Origin: JBBSHE01 sp038253325
Lineage (GTDB): Bacteria; Actinomycetota; Actinomycetes; Propionibacteriales; Nocardioidaceae
Assembly (NCBI GenBank): GCA_038253325.1
Contig: JBBSHE010000016.1
Coordinates: 1-64,000 of the forward strand
Direction: 5' to 3'
DNA length: 64,000 nt
Shown here: positions 42,255 through 51,020 of the stretch, piece by piece
Layout of the letters: every line of letters starts with the position of its first letter
Position numbering within the stretch: the first letter of the stretch is position 1
Position numbers and translations under genes: made by a program
Notes under the pieces: model-generated
Seen by the model: the letters and a program-made list of their open reading frames with translations, nothing else
Told to the model about the DNA's origin: nothing
Database searches by the model: none

Positions 42255-42899
42255 TTACAGCAGGCGGCGGTCGTTGGCCCATCGGGTGAGCTCGTACCGG
42301 CTCGAGAGCTGAAGCTTGCGTAGCACGCTCGACACGTGTGACTCCACGGTCTTGATCGAGATGAACAGCGTGGACGCGACCTCCTTGTACGCGTAGCCGC
42401 GGGCGATCAGTCGCATCACCTCACGCTCACGCTCGGTGAGCCGGTCCAGGTCCTCGTCGACGTCCGCGACCTGGATGGTGCCCGCGAACGCGTCGAGCAC
42501 AAACCCGGCGAGTCGCGGCGAGAACACGGCGTCCCCGTCCCGCACCCGCCTGATCGCGGCCACCAGCTCGGGGCCGTCGATCGTCTTCGTCACGTATCCC
42601 CGGGCGCCTGCCCGGATCACGGCGATCACGTCCTCGGCGGCGTCCGAGACGCTCAATGCGAGGAACCTGGTCTCGGGAGCCCGCTTCAGGACCTCCTTGA
42701 GTACCTCGGTGCCGCCCCCACCGGGCAGGTGCACGTCGAGCAGGACGACGTCGGGGAGGGTCGCGCGGATCACGTCCACGGCGTGCGCGACATCACCGGC
42801 CTCACCGACCACGGACACGTCGGAGCCCAGCTCCGCCTTCACACCGGTGCGGAACATCGCATGGTCGTCGACGACGACGACGGTCAGTGGCTCGGACAC
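42255..42899 (-). CDS. NarL/FixJ-type response regulator
   Basis: The 214-residue protein has a receiver domain with acidic pocket VVVDDH, phospho-acceptor aspartate in VVLLDVHLPGG near residue 55 and lysine in GYVTKTID. The C-terminal LuxR helix-turn-helix reads LTEREREVMRLIARGYAYKE and TVESHVSSVLRKL. It is the partner of the PspC-domain kinase encoded 32 bases upstream and probably acts on the divergent PspC gene. The start is GTG 42899. Confidence 0.93.
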   Translation of the reverse strand: MSEPLTVVVVDDHAMFRTGVKAELGSDVSVVGEAGDVAHAVDVIRATLPDVVLLDVHLPGGGGTEVLKEVLKRAPETRFLALSVSDAAEDVIAVIRAGARGYVTKTIDGPELVAAIRRVRDGDAVFSPRLAGFVLDAFAGTIQVADVDEDLDRLTEREREVMRLIARGYAYKEVASTLFISIKTVESHVSSVLRKLQLSSRYELTRWANDRRLL

Positions 42900-42931
42900 A
42901 GTCTGTCTTCCTTGCTTCGAAACTTGCGACG

Positions 42932-44188
42932 TCAGCCCGGATCGGGCGACGCACGCTCGCGGACAACCGGCAGGTGAAGTGTCACCTCGGTTCCTTCTCC
43001 CGGTGCGCTGCGCACGGATGCCGTCCCACCGTGGCGGTGCATTCGGTCGACGACGGAGCCGGAGACACCCATCCGGTCGGCGGGAACAGCCGAAGGTTCG
43101 AAGCCCCGGCCACGGTCGCGGACGAACACGTCGATCGCGTCGTCGGTGATCTCGGCGTACACGTCGACCTTGGCGGTCTCGGCATGCTTGGCGCTGTTCA
43201 CCATTGCCTCACGCGCGGCGCGGACGAGCGCCGCGGTGTGGTCGGTGCTCGGCGCGTCACCGACCACGATCACGTCGATCGGCACCGCGTGTGCCTCCTC
43301 CACCTGCTCCGCCACCAGCTGCAGAGCCGCCTTCACGCTCGCTCCTGCGTCCTCGCCGGTCGTGAACAACCAGCGGCGCAGCTCGCGTTCCTGGGTGCGG
43401 GCCAATGCCGCCACCTTCGAGGGGTCCCGAGCCTGGCGCTGGATCAGGGCGAGCGTCTGAAGGACCGAGTCGTGCAGGTGGGCGGCCACGTCGGCGCGTT
43501 CCTGGGTTCGGATCCGTTCGGTGCGTTCATCTTGGAGGTCGCGCCACAGGCGAAGGAACCACGGTCCGACCACCAGCAGCGTTCCGGCGATCGCCAGCAC
43601 CAGAACCCCGAGGACGCTCCACACCGCGGAGAACTTCCCGGCCTGGAGAAGCACGATGACAACCGCGAGGACGAGCAGCGCGAATCCGGCCCCGATGCGC
43701 ATCCAGCTCCGCCAGTGCTGACCGCGGGCGAACTCCAGGCTCCGTCCGCCGTTGTCGAACTGCAGCCAGACCAGCGCGAGCCCGGCGGTGCCGACGACCA
43801 GCGGCCAGAAGACGTTCGCGCTGACCCCGAGACCGAACGCCTGGAGCAAGAACACCGCGCCCAGCCCGCAGGTGATCAGCGAGACTGCAAGGCCGAGGTC
43901 CTTCCCCGCCATCGAGGTACGACCGCGCAGGCCGGTCCGACTGGCTACAGCCATGCCCGGGGGAAGGTCGTTCTCCTCATCCGCCACGTTGCGCGAGGGC
44001 ATGAACGCCCACAGCGCGAGGTAGAGGAAGAAGCCGAAGCCGCCGACGAGGGTCAGCAACAAGAAGCCCACACGCACCGTCGTCGGGTCGACCCCGAGAT
44101 GCTCGCCGACCCCTGATGCAACGCCGCCGAGCAGGCGCTTCTCGTTGCGGTACGCCCGCCGCGGCATCCACTCGCCGTCAGTGACCAC
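42932..44188 (-). CDS. Sensor histidine kinase with N-terminal PspC domain
   Basis: The 418-residue protein begins with a PspC domain (YRNEKRLLGGVASGVGEHLG, then a membrane helix), continues with four or five more membrane segments, and ends in a HisKA_3/HATPase module. The phosphorylated histidine is in AAHLHDSVLQTLALIQ near residue 240, the N-box in REAMVNSAKHAE and the G-box in DRGRGFEPS and GEGTEVTLHLP. This architecture senses envelope stress in actinobacteria (LiaS/PspC-type). GTG 44188 is the likely start, with GAGGATCGGGG upstream. Confidence 0.9.
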   Translation of the reverse strand: MVTDGEWMPRRAYRNEKRLLGGVASGVGEHLGVDPTTVRVGFLLLTLVGGFGFFLYLALWAFMPSRNVADEENDLPPGMAVASRTGLRGRTSMAGKDLGLAVSLITCGLGAVFLLQAFGLGVSANVFWPLVVGTAGLALVWLQFDNGGRSLEFARGQHWRSWMRIGAGFALLVLAVVIVLLQAGKFSAVWSVLGVLVLAIAGTLLVVGPWFLRLWRDLQDERTERIRTQERADVAAHLHDSVLQTLALIQRQARDPSKVAALARTQERELRRWLFTTGEDAGASVKAALQLVAEQVEEAHAVPIDVIVVGDAPSTDHTAALVRAAREAMVNSAKHAETAKVDVYAEITDDAIDVFVRDRGRGFEPSAVPADRMGVSGSVVDRMHRHGGTASVRSAPGEGTEVTLHLPVVRERASPDPG

Positions 44189-44244
44189 GCCCCGATCCTC
44201 CCACCGAACGCCGCGGCGACCGATCGGTGAACATCCGGCGTGGC

Positions 44245-44284
44245 CCCTGACCTGCGCACCCGGCGTGTCCGGCCACGGTCAGGG
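44245..44284. promoter_or_regulatory. Inverted repeat in the divergent PspC intergenic region
   Basis: CCCTGACC (44245-44252) and GGTCAGGG (44277-44284) are perfect eight-base inverted repeats with centres 32 bp apart, three helical turns. The element lies midway between the divergent kinase (44188) and PspC-protein (44331) genes. It is a candidate site for the response regulator, inferred from position. Confidence 0.45.
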
Positions 44285-44330
44285 TGATCCCCGATGGTTT
44301 CGAGCGGTCTCGTCCACCACGCTTGAGTCC

Positions 44331-45632
44331 ATGCCCCCCACAGCCCCCGAGCAGACCGGACCGCGGGTGACGTCAACCGGCATCCGCGACGTGTCGTCAC
44401 TGCGCCGGGCGCGCCATGATCGCCTGATTGCGGGCGTTGCCGGCGGAGTTGCGCGTCATCTCGATGTCGATCCGCTGATCGTCCGGGTCCTCTTCGGCGT
44501 CGCGACGATCTTCGGCGGTGCCGGCCTGGTCGCGTACGCGATCTTGTGGCTGGCGGTCCCCGAGGACGGGGCAACCGGCTCCGTCCATTTCGCCTGGCGT
44601 CAGCGTGACCCGCGCCGGATCACCCAGCTCGGGGTCATCTTCGCGATCACGATCCCGTTGGCCATCGTGCTGGGCGGAGTCGGCTGGTTCGGGCCCGGCC
44701 CACACGGCTTCGTGCTCGTCATGCTTGTCGCGTTGGGCATCTTGGCGCTGCTGGTACGCAGCAAGAGCCCGTACGAGCCCAACGCCTCGGCGGACGCGCC
44801 GACGTCCGCAGTCCCCGGGTCCGTGGCCGGATCTGCCGACCCGGCGCCGGCGTCACGACCCGACGCCGACTCACCAGCCGACTCCCGCGACGACAAGAGT
44901 CCGACCGTCGAGGACGCGCCCGCGGTCCCCACCGACACCGGCATGAGCACGCTGGTCCAGGCGCCGGTGGACCGCCGGCCGCCGAGAGCGCGCCGACCAC
45001 GGTCGCACCTCTTCGCCATCACCGTCGCGTTCGCCCTGCTCGGGTGCGGGGTAGCCGCGGCGTACGACATCGACCATCGGGTCGCTCCCTCGATCTACCC
45101 AGGGATCGTGCTGAGTGCCGCGGGCCTCGGACTGCTGGCGGGCACCTGGTTAGGCCGGTCGCGGCTGCTGATCCCGCTCGGCGTCGCCGCCGGTGTCGCG
45201 ACGCTGGCCCTGAGCGTGATCGACCACGGGCCGTTCGGCGAGGTCGTGTACCGGCCGACGACCGCCGCTGACGTCAAGGAGACCTACCAACTCGGTGCTG
45301 GTCGACTCGTCATCGACCTGAGGGGACTCTCCGCAGCACAGCTCGAGCGGCTCGACGGGCGCACGATCCATGTGGACGCCTCGGTCGGCCAGGTCCAGAT
45401 CCGCACGCCTCGGGCCATCGACACGTCCATCACCGCCCATGTGTCCGGCGGCCAGATCACCGGCCTGACCGCACACGACGTCAGCGGTGACGACGTCTCG
45501 GCACGGCTCACGCCGGTCGACACCCGGGCTCCCGACCTGACGATAGACGTCGGTCTCAAGTACGGCGAGATCCTCGCCAGCACCAACTGCACGACGCCGA
45601 AGGACAGACTTGATGTACAGACATGCCAGTGA
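44331..45632 (+). CDS. PspC-domain membrane protein with C-terminal adhesin-like domain
   Basis: The 433-residue protein has an N-terminal PspC domain (RRARHDRLIAGVAGGVARHL with VPEDGATGS at its end), further membrane helices, a long acidic and proline-rich linker (about residues 145-205), three more helices and a C-terminal beta-rich domain (ETYQLGAGRLVIDLRGLSAA, HVDASVGQVQI) of the LiaF/toast-rack type. With the divergent kinase and regulator it forms an envelope-stress set. The start ATG 44331 lacks a good Shine-Dalgarno sequence. Confidence 0.85.
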   Translation: MPPTAPEQTGPRVTSTGIRDVSSLRRARHDRLIAGVAGGVARHLDVDPLIVRVLFGVATIFGGAGLVAYAILWLAVPEDGATGSVHFAWRQRDPRRITQLGVIFAITIPLAIVLGGVGWFGPGPHGFVLVMLVALGILALLVRSKSPYEPNASADAPTSAVPGSVAGSADPAPASRPDADSPADSRDDKSPTVEDAPAVPTDTGMSTLVQAPVDRRPPRARRPRSHLFAITVAFALLGCGVAAAYDIDHRVAPSIYPGIVLSAAGLGLLAGTWLGRSRLLIPLGVAAGVATLALSVIDHGPFGEVVYRPTTAADVKETYQLGAGRLVIDLRGLSAAQLERLDGRTIHVDASVGQVQIRTPRAIDTSITAHVSGGQITGLTAHDVSGDDVSARLTPVDTRAPDLTIDVGLKYGEILASTNCTTPKDRLDVQTCQ

Positions 45633-45810
45633 CGCGTTGTCCCTCATCTTCGGCGTGATCTTCATGGGCGCAGCGACCTACTGGGCGCTTTACCTCGCCG
45701 GCGCGTTGAGCGCCGACGACACGAAGTACGCTGTACCGGCCGTGCTGGTCGCGGCCGGCGTCATCGGTCTCGCCAATGCCGTACTCGCCAATCGCGACTT
45801 GACGAAATGA
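45613..45810 (+). CDS. Small two-helix membrane protein
   Basis: The 65-residue protein, MYRHASDALSLIFGVIFMG then a second helix VPAVLVAAGVIGLANAVLA, follows the PspC protein and overlaps its end by 20 bases in another frame. AAGGA lies upstream of ATG 45613. Likely an accessory membrane component of the same stress operon; function unknown. Confidence 0.72.
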   Translation: MYRHASDALSLIFGVIFMGAATYWALYLAGALSADDTKYAVPAVLVAAGVIGLANAVLANRDLTK

Positions 45811-45897
45811 GCTCACGCCCCGGCGTCGCTGGAGCATGACAAGTCCTACCTAATTGATTCGCTCGGCGGGTGCCCGAGTCCGTACCGTGGACCCGCT

Positions 45898-47601
45898 ATG
45901 CGCAAGCTCCCCCTGGCCGATCCCGGCACCCCCGACGTCCGGTCGCCCGGGCGTTATCTGTGGTGGGTCGCGAAAGGCCAGAAGTCGACGGTGGCGGTCG
46001 GCATCACGTTCGGGATCATCTGGATGGTTGCGCAGTCAGTCATGCCGGCGATCATCGGACGCGCGATCGACGAGGGTGTCCGCCCCCGCGACATGGGCCG
46101 GCTGTGGTACTGGTCGGGCGCGCTGTTGCTGGTCGGCGTGGTCCAGGCGGCGGCGGGGATCTTCCGGCATCGTGCCGCCGTCGCGAACTGGTTGACGGGT
46201 GCCTACCGGACCGTTCAGCTGGTGACCCGGCATTCCGTACGTCTCGGAGCGACCCTTCCCCGCAAGGTGGCAACGGGCGAAGTGGTATCGATCGGCTCCT
46301 CCGACCTCGCGCACGTCGGCAACGCGATCGAGGTGATGGGACGTGCCGCCGGCGCCATCGTCTCGTTCCTCGTCGTCGCTCTCATCCTGCTCAACTCCTC
46401 GATCGCGCTCGGACTGGTGGTGCTGGTCGGGATGCCGGCGCTGCTGATCTTGCTCGCGCCGATCCTGAAGCCGCTGCAACGGCGCAACATGCAGCAGCGG
46501 GAGATGATGGGCCACCTGAACTCGCTCGCGTCCGACATCGTCGGCGGGCTGCGGATCCTTCGCGGGATCGGCGGCGAGGAGGTCTTCCATCGCCGGTACG
46601 CGAGGGAGTCCCAGCGCGTCCGTTTCGCCGGCGTCCAGGTCGCCCGCCTGCAGTCACTGCTCGACGGGCTCCAGGTGTTTCTGCCGGGACTCTTCGTCGT
46701 GGTCGTTGTCTGGCTCGGCGCGCGGTTCGCGGTCCAGGGTCAGATCACACCAGGCGAGCTGGTCGCGTTCTACGGGTACTCGGCGTTCTTGATGATCCCG
46801 TTGCGGACGGCCACCGAGGTCGTCAACAAGCTGATCCGCGGGCTCGTCGCGAGCCGGCGGATCTGCAACGTGCTGTCGATCCAGCCGGACGTGCGTGACA
46901 TCGAGGAGACCCTCACCGCATCGTCCGACAGCGAGCTCACCGACGTCCGGTCGGGCTTCGTCGCGAAGCCAGGCCGGCTGACCGCGATCGTCGCAGAGAC
47001 GCCGGAGGAGTCCGCGGCGATCGCCGATCGGCTGGGACGGTTCAGCGAAGGACCTGCACTCCTCGGTGGCGTTCCCCTCTCGGCCCTGGACCGACGGCTC
47101 GTACGGCGCGCAATCTTGGTGAGCGACGCCAACGCAACGCTGTTCTCCGGCATTCTCCGAGACGAGTTGTCCATCCGCGGGCCAGTCGACGACATCGACA
47201 TCATGGCTGCGATCGACGCCGCCTCGGCCGAAGACGTCCTCGAGACGTTGCCCGAAGGGCTCGCCACCACGCTCGAGGAGCGCGGACGCTCGCTGTCCGG
47301 GGGGCAGCGCCAGCGGCTGGTCCTCACCCGGGCGCTGCTGGCCGACCCCGACATCATGGTGCTGGTCGAGCCGACGTCCGCAGTCGACGCCCACACCGAG
47401 GCGAGGATCTCGTCGCGGCTTCGTGACTACCGTCGCGGTCGCACGACGGTCGTGACGACCGCGAGTCCGCTGATGCTCGACCGCGCCGACGAGGTCGCAT
47501 TCGTCCGCGACGGCATGGTCATCGCCACCGGACGTCATCGCGACCTGCTCGAGGCGGAACCTTCCTACCGTCGCGTGGTTGCCCGGGGGGAGGACGAATG
47601 A
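45898..47601 (+). CDS. ABC exporter half, degenerate ATP site (heterodimer subunit 1)
   Basis: The 567-residue half-exporter has six membrane helices in residues 25-300 and a C-terminal nucleotide-binding domain. The domain keeps the signature RSLSGGQRQRLVLTRALLA, but Walker A is gone (GRLTAIVAETPEESAAIAD has no GxxGxGK), Walker B reads IMVLVEPTSAVD with valine for aspartate, the Q-loop glutamine is missing (AILVSDANATLFSG) and the switch histidine is replaced (TTVVTTASPLM). It should bind ATP only through its signature, against the partner's Walker A. The stop overlaps the partner's start (ATGA). The transported substrate is unknown. Confidence 0.9.
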   Translation: MRKLPLADPGTPDVRSPGRYLWWVAKGQKSTVAVGITFGIIWMVAQSVMPAIIGRAIDEGVRPRDMGRLWYWSGALLLVGVVQAAAGIFRHRAAVANWLTGAYRTVQLVTRHSVRLGATLPRKVATGEVVSIGSSDLAHVGNAIEVMGRAAGAIVSFLVVALILLNSSIALGLVVLVGMPALLILLAPILKPLQRRNMQQREMMGHLNSLASDIVGGLRILRGIGGEEVFHRRYARESQRVRFAGVQVARLQSLLDGLQVFLPGLFVVVVVWLGARFAVQGQITPGELVAFYGYSAFLMIPLRTATEVVNKLIRGLVASRRICNVLSIQPDVRDIEETLTASSDSELTDVRSGFVAKPGRLTAIVAETPEESAAIADRLGRFSEGPALLGGVPLSALDRRLVRRAILVSDANATLFSGILRDELSIRGPVDDIDIMAAIDAASAEDVLETLPEGLATTLEERGRSLSGGQRQRLVLTRALLADPDIMVLVEPTSAVDAHTEARISSRLRDYRRGRTTVVTTASPLMLDRADEVAFVRDGMVIATGRHRDLLEAEPSYRRVVARGEDE

Positions 47602-49388
47602 CCCAGCTGCTCCCGATCGCGACGCCACGTGACACCCGCGCCTACGCGAAGCGCCTCGCCGCGGAACACCGCGGCGCGGTTGCGCTCATCGTCGGACTGC
47701 ACGTGTTGGCGGCGATCGCAGGTCTGGCCGCGCCGCGACTGATCGGCAACCTGGTCGGGGCCGTCTCCGTCGGTACGACGACGCACACCGTCGACGAGAC
47801 GATCGCGTTCATCGCCGCGTTCCTGCTCGCCCAGACGGTGCTCACGCGGTACGCCCGCTTCCTGTCGTTCGCATTCGGTGAGGAGGTGCTGGCCGAGCTC
47901 CGGGAACGTTTCGTCCACCAGTCCTTGGCGTTGCCGATCGGCACCGTCGAGAAGGCAGGCACCGGCGACCTCCTCACCCGGTCGTCCCGCGACGTCGAAG
48001 CCCTGGGCTGGTCGGTCCGGTTCGCGATGCCGGAGACGGTGATCGCGCTCGTCACCGGCATCTTCACGATCGGCGCGTGCGTCCTGGTCGGTTCCTGGGT
48101 GTTGTTCCCGCTCGTACTCGGCGTACCGGTGCTGTGGGTCTCGACCCGCTGGTACCTCAAGCGGGCCCGTGCGGGTTACCTGCGCGAGAGCGCGTCGTAC
48201 GCAGCGATCAACGCGACGCTCGCCGAGACGGTCGAGGGAGCACGGACGGTTGAGGCGCTCGGGATCGAGGACCGCCAGGTCCGCCGGGCCGACGAGGACG
48301 TCGCCGAGTCGTACGCCGCCGAGCGCTACACGCTCTACCTGCGGACGATGTGGTTCCCGGCGGTCGAGGTCGGCTACCTGATCCCGACCGTCGCCACCTT
48401 GTTGTTCGGCGGCTGGATGCACGTGAACGGTCATGCGTCCCTGGCCGACGTCACCGCGGCAACGCTGTACGTCCAGCAGCTGATCGACCCCGTCGACCGG
48501 TTCATCTCATGGCTCGACGAGCTCCAGGTCGGCTCGTCGTCACTGGCGCGGATCCTTGGGGTCGGCAACGTGCCGGACGACCGCACTCCGAGCGGGGCCG
48601 CGCCCGACCACGAGGACATCGACGCCGAGCGGGTACGGTTCGCGTACGTCGACGACCGTGACGTCCTGCATGGCGTCGACCTCCATGTGGATGCCGGCGA
48701 GCGCGTTGCCATGGTCGGGCCCTCGGGCGCGGGCAAGTCGACACTCGGCCGGCTCCTTGCCGGGATCCACCCCCCGCGCGACGGACACGTCACCGTCGGC
48801 AACGTGCCGATGACCGACCTCCGGTTGGGTGAGCTGCGCGGTCACGTAGCCCTGGTCACCCAGGAGCACCACGTGTTCGTCGGGACGGTGCGTGAAAACC
48901 TAGCGCTGGGCGTCGACGACCTTGCCTCCGACCTACGGATGCTCGCCGCGCTCGACGCCGTCGACGCACGTTCGTGGGTCCTGGCCTTGCCGGACGGGCT
49001 CGACACCGTCGTCGGCTCCGGCGGGCTGCCGTTGCCGCCGGCGAAGGCGCAGCAGCTGGCGCTGGCAAGGCTCGTGCTGGCCGACCCGCACACGCTCGTG
49101 CTCGACGAGGCGACATCGCTGATCGACCCTCGTTCGGCCCGGCATCTCGAGCGTTCGCTCGCCGCGGTCCTCGACGGCCGGACCGTGATCGCGATCGCGC
49201 ACCGGCTGTTCACCGCACACGACGCCGACCGTGTCGCGGTCGTCGAGGACGGCAAGATCAGCGAGATCGGGAACCATGAGGACCTGATCGCCGCCGGCGG
49301 CTCCTACGCAGACCTGTGGCAGTCATGGCACGGAGAGGGCGAGGCCATGGACGACCCCTCCCGCGACGCCTCCGCGGCTCCCGCCTGA
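47598..49388 (+). CDS. ABC exporter half, catalytic Walker motifs intact (heterodimer subunit 2)
   Basis: The 596-residue half-exporter has a six-helix membrane domain and a nucleotide-binding domain with Walker A MVGPSGAGKSTLG, Q-loop VTQEHHVF, Walker B TLVLDEATSLID including the catalytic glutamate, and the switch histidine in IAIAHRL. The signature is lost: VGSGGLPLPPAKAQQLALAR replaces LSGGQ. Paired with subunit 1, one composite ATP site has all motifs and the other has none. This fits an asymmetric type IV exporter. Confidence 0.92.
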   Translation: MTQLLPIATPRDTRAYAKRLAAEHRGAVALIVGLHVLAAIAGLAAPRLIGNLVGAVSVGTTTHTVDETIAFIAAFLLAQTVLTRYARFLSFAFGEEVLAELRERFVHQSLALPIGTVEKAGTGDLLTRSSRDVEALGWSVRFAMPETVIALVTGIFTIGACVLVGSWVLFPLVLGVPVLWVSTRWYLKRARAGYLRESASYAAINATLAETVEGARTVEALGIEDRQVRRADEDVAESYAAERYTLYLRTMWFPAVEVGYLIPTVATLLFGGWMHVNGHASLADVTAATLYVQQLIDPVDRFISWLDELQVGSSSLARILGVGNVPDDRTPSGAAPDHEDIDAERVRFAYVDDRDVLHGVDLHVDAGERVAMVGPSGAGKSTLGRLLAGIHPPRDGHVTVGNVPMTDLRLGELRGHVALVTQEHHVFVGTVRENLALGVDDLASDLRMLAALDAVDARSWVLALPDGLDTVVGSGGLPLPPAKAQQLALARLVLADPHTLVLDEATSLIDPRSARHLERSLAAVLDGRTVIAIAHRLFTAHDADRVAVVEDGKISEIGNHEDLIAAGGSYADLWQSWHGEGEAMDDPSRDASAAPA

Positions 49389-49394
49389 GCGGGC

Positions 49395-50258
49395 CTACTC
49401 GCCGAGCTTGCGGCGAATCCGCACCGGGTGATCGGTGATGATCACGTCGACACCTTGTTGCCGCAGGGACGCGGCCAGATCGCCGTTGTTGACCTGGTAC
49501 ACCGCCACCCCCAGACCCAGGCCGTGGACGGCACCCACGAGCGACTCTGTCGACATGCGACCCGGGTACGACAGGTCGTACGCGCCCAGCCTCGCCGCAA
49601 GCCTGGCGTCGGACACGCTCGGCGACGCGTCGAGCGCCGAGATGCGGATTCTCGGTGCACCGTTCAAGAACCCGAGAAAGGACCGCCACCGGAAGGACTG
49701 CATCGTCGTGCGACCGACGATTCCGGCGTTCACGACCCGTTGGACGACCACCCGAGCCTCCCGCCGCAACCGCGCCGATGACTCTGTCGAGAACGTCTTG
49801 ACCTCGAGGCGCAACCTGACCGAGGTACCCGCCACGAACGAGACGAGCTGGTGGACGGACGGGATCGGTTCTCCGTTGCACCGGATGACGGAGACCTGTC
49901 GAGCGGTGAGGCCGCGAAGCTTTCGTCCGACCCAATGGTTGCACTCCGGTCCGATCGCGGCGTCGTGGTATACCGCGGTCGCGTGACCACCTGAGAGAAC
50001 CCAGGAGTCGGCTTCGATCTCCCGCACGCCGTTGCGGACGGCCGCCTTGAATGCCGCCATCGAGTTCGGCACGGTCATGCTGCCACCGCGGTGCGCGCTG
50101 ACCAGGACGTAGTGGGCCTTCGTACTTCCAGGGGCGTCCGGGCCAGCGCTCGCGCGGCCGGACAGGCCCAGCAGGACGAACACGACCACGCCAACGGCCG
50201 CAACCCAGCGCGCGGGGGTCCGGCGCCGGTCGATGCCGGGACGCGATGAGGTGGTCAA
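49395..50258 (-). CDS. Exported glycerophosphodiester-phosphodiesterase-like protein
   Basis: The 287-residue protein has an N-terminal signal or anchor (RWVAAVGVVVFVLLGLSGRASA) and a TIM-barrel GDPD domain: SAHRGGSMTVPNSMAAF, VREIEADSWVLSGGHATAVYHD, LRLEVKTFS and IITDHPVRIRRKL at the end. The catalytic histidines (HRGG and YHD) are kept, but the usual metal-binding glutamate of the PEN motif is replaced (VPN). It may hydrolyse glycerophosphodiesters less well or have changed specificity. TTG 50258 after GAGACGG is the best start. It begins five bases after a small secreted-protein gene ends, suggesting one operon. Confidence 0.75.
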   Translation of the reverse strand: MTTSSRPGIDRRRTPARWVAAVGVVVFVLLGLSGRASAGPDAPGSTKAHYVLVSAHRGGSMTVPNSMAAFKAAVRNGVREIEADSWVLSGGHATAVYHDAAIGPECNHWVGRKLRGLTARQVSVIRCNGEPIPSVHQLVSFVAGTSVRLRLEVKTFSTESSARLRREARVVVQRVVNAGIVGRTTMQSFRWRSFLGFLNGAPRIRISALDASPSVSDARLAARLGAYDLSYPGRMSTESLVGAVHGLGLGVAVYQVNNGDLAASLRQQGVDVIITDHPVRIRRKLGE

Positions 50259-50263
50259 CCGTC

Positions 50264-50476
50264 TCAGCCGTGTGTCGAGGACAGTCCGTCGGCCACCGGG
50301 TGGCCGTGGCAGATGCCCAGCGGAGGCGATTGACCGAGCCGGAGCGCGGTCACCGAGGTTCCGAGGGCGCCGGACCCCGACGCCCTCGGGGCAGAGCCCG
50401 CCGGTGAGGGGGAAGCGGCAAGCGACAGCAGGCCGGCCATCGACACGACGGCGACCCCCAGGCGAAGTCTTCGCAT
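50264..50476 (-). CDS. Small secreted protein
   Basis: The 70-residue protein has a signal peptide (MRRLRLGVAVVSMAGLLSLA, ending near SPAGSA) and a short mature part with one cysteine (PPLGICHGHPVADG). A strong GGAGGA nine bases before the ATG supports translation. The glycerophosphodiesterase-like gene follows directly. No family recognised. Confidence 0.6.
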   Translation of the reverse strand: MRRLRLGVAVVSMAGLLSLAASPSPAGSAPRASGSGALGTSVTALRLGQSPPLGICHGHPVADGLSSTHG

Positions 50477-50557
50477 CGAACGTCCTCCGGCATCGAGAGT
50501 GGATTGCAGCCCCCACCGTATTACCGACCGCCGGAGATGTCGCCCCTCGGCGCGCCG

Positions 50558-50891
50558 AGAAATGCGGTGACCAGGCCGCCGAGTGTCGGAAAGGTGGTAA
50601 CCACCCTCCTGCGTGACCACCGTCGGGAGCCTCGAGCAAGATTCGACCGGCCTCCCGGTAACCCTCTGAGGTGTCCTCGAGGGGACTCTCGGGGTCATCG
50701 GCAGCAGCATCCACGCCGAGCGACACCACCAGCGCGGTCGCGCCCTGGTCGGTGGCCGCCGTCGCGAGGCGGTCGACGCCCGACAGGAACGGATCGTCCC
50801 CCGAACCTGGCTCGAGAGGGACGTTGACGGTCGCACCAGATCCTCGGGCGGTGTCGGTCTCCGCCGCCTGACCGACGAAGGCGTCAATGTG
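50558..50891 (-). pseudogene. Remnant of a histone-deacetylase/acetylpolyamine-amidohydrolase family gene
   Basis: One frame encodes TVNVPLEPGSGDDPFLSGVD and ALVVSLGVDAAADDPESPLE, then SEGYREAGRILLEA, the C-terminal third of an arginase-fold deacetylase. A different frame then gives LPTVVTQEGGYHLSDT, the next conserved segment (EGGY), so a frameshift lies near 50628. The N-terminal two thirds with the HH and HGNG metal motifs are absent, the space being taken by the VWA gene. Deacetylases of this family act on acetylated polyamines or lysines. The fragment cannot be functional. Confidence 0.75.
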
Positions 50892-51020
50892 CCCCATGTT
50901 TACGTGGGTTGTCTGAAGTCGGCCTGCAGCGGTGAGTTGGTCGCCGCCGTCAGACCCAGCTGTAGACGGCCGAGATCGCCGTCGACGATGGGCAGCCAGA
51001 TCGTCGCACCCGCTCAATCG

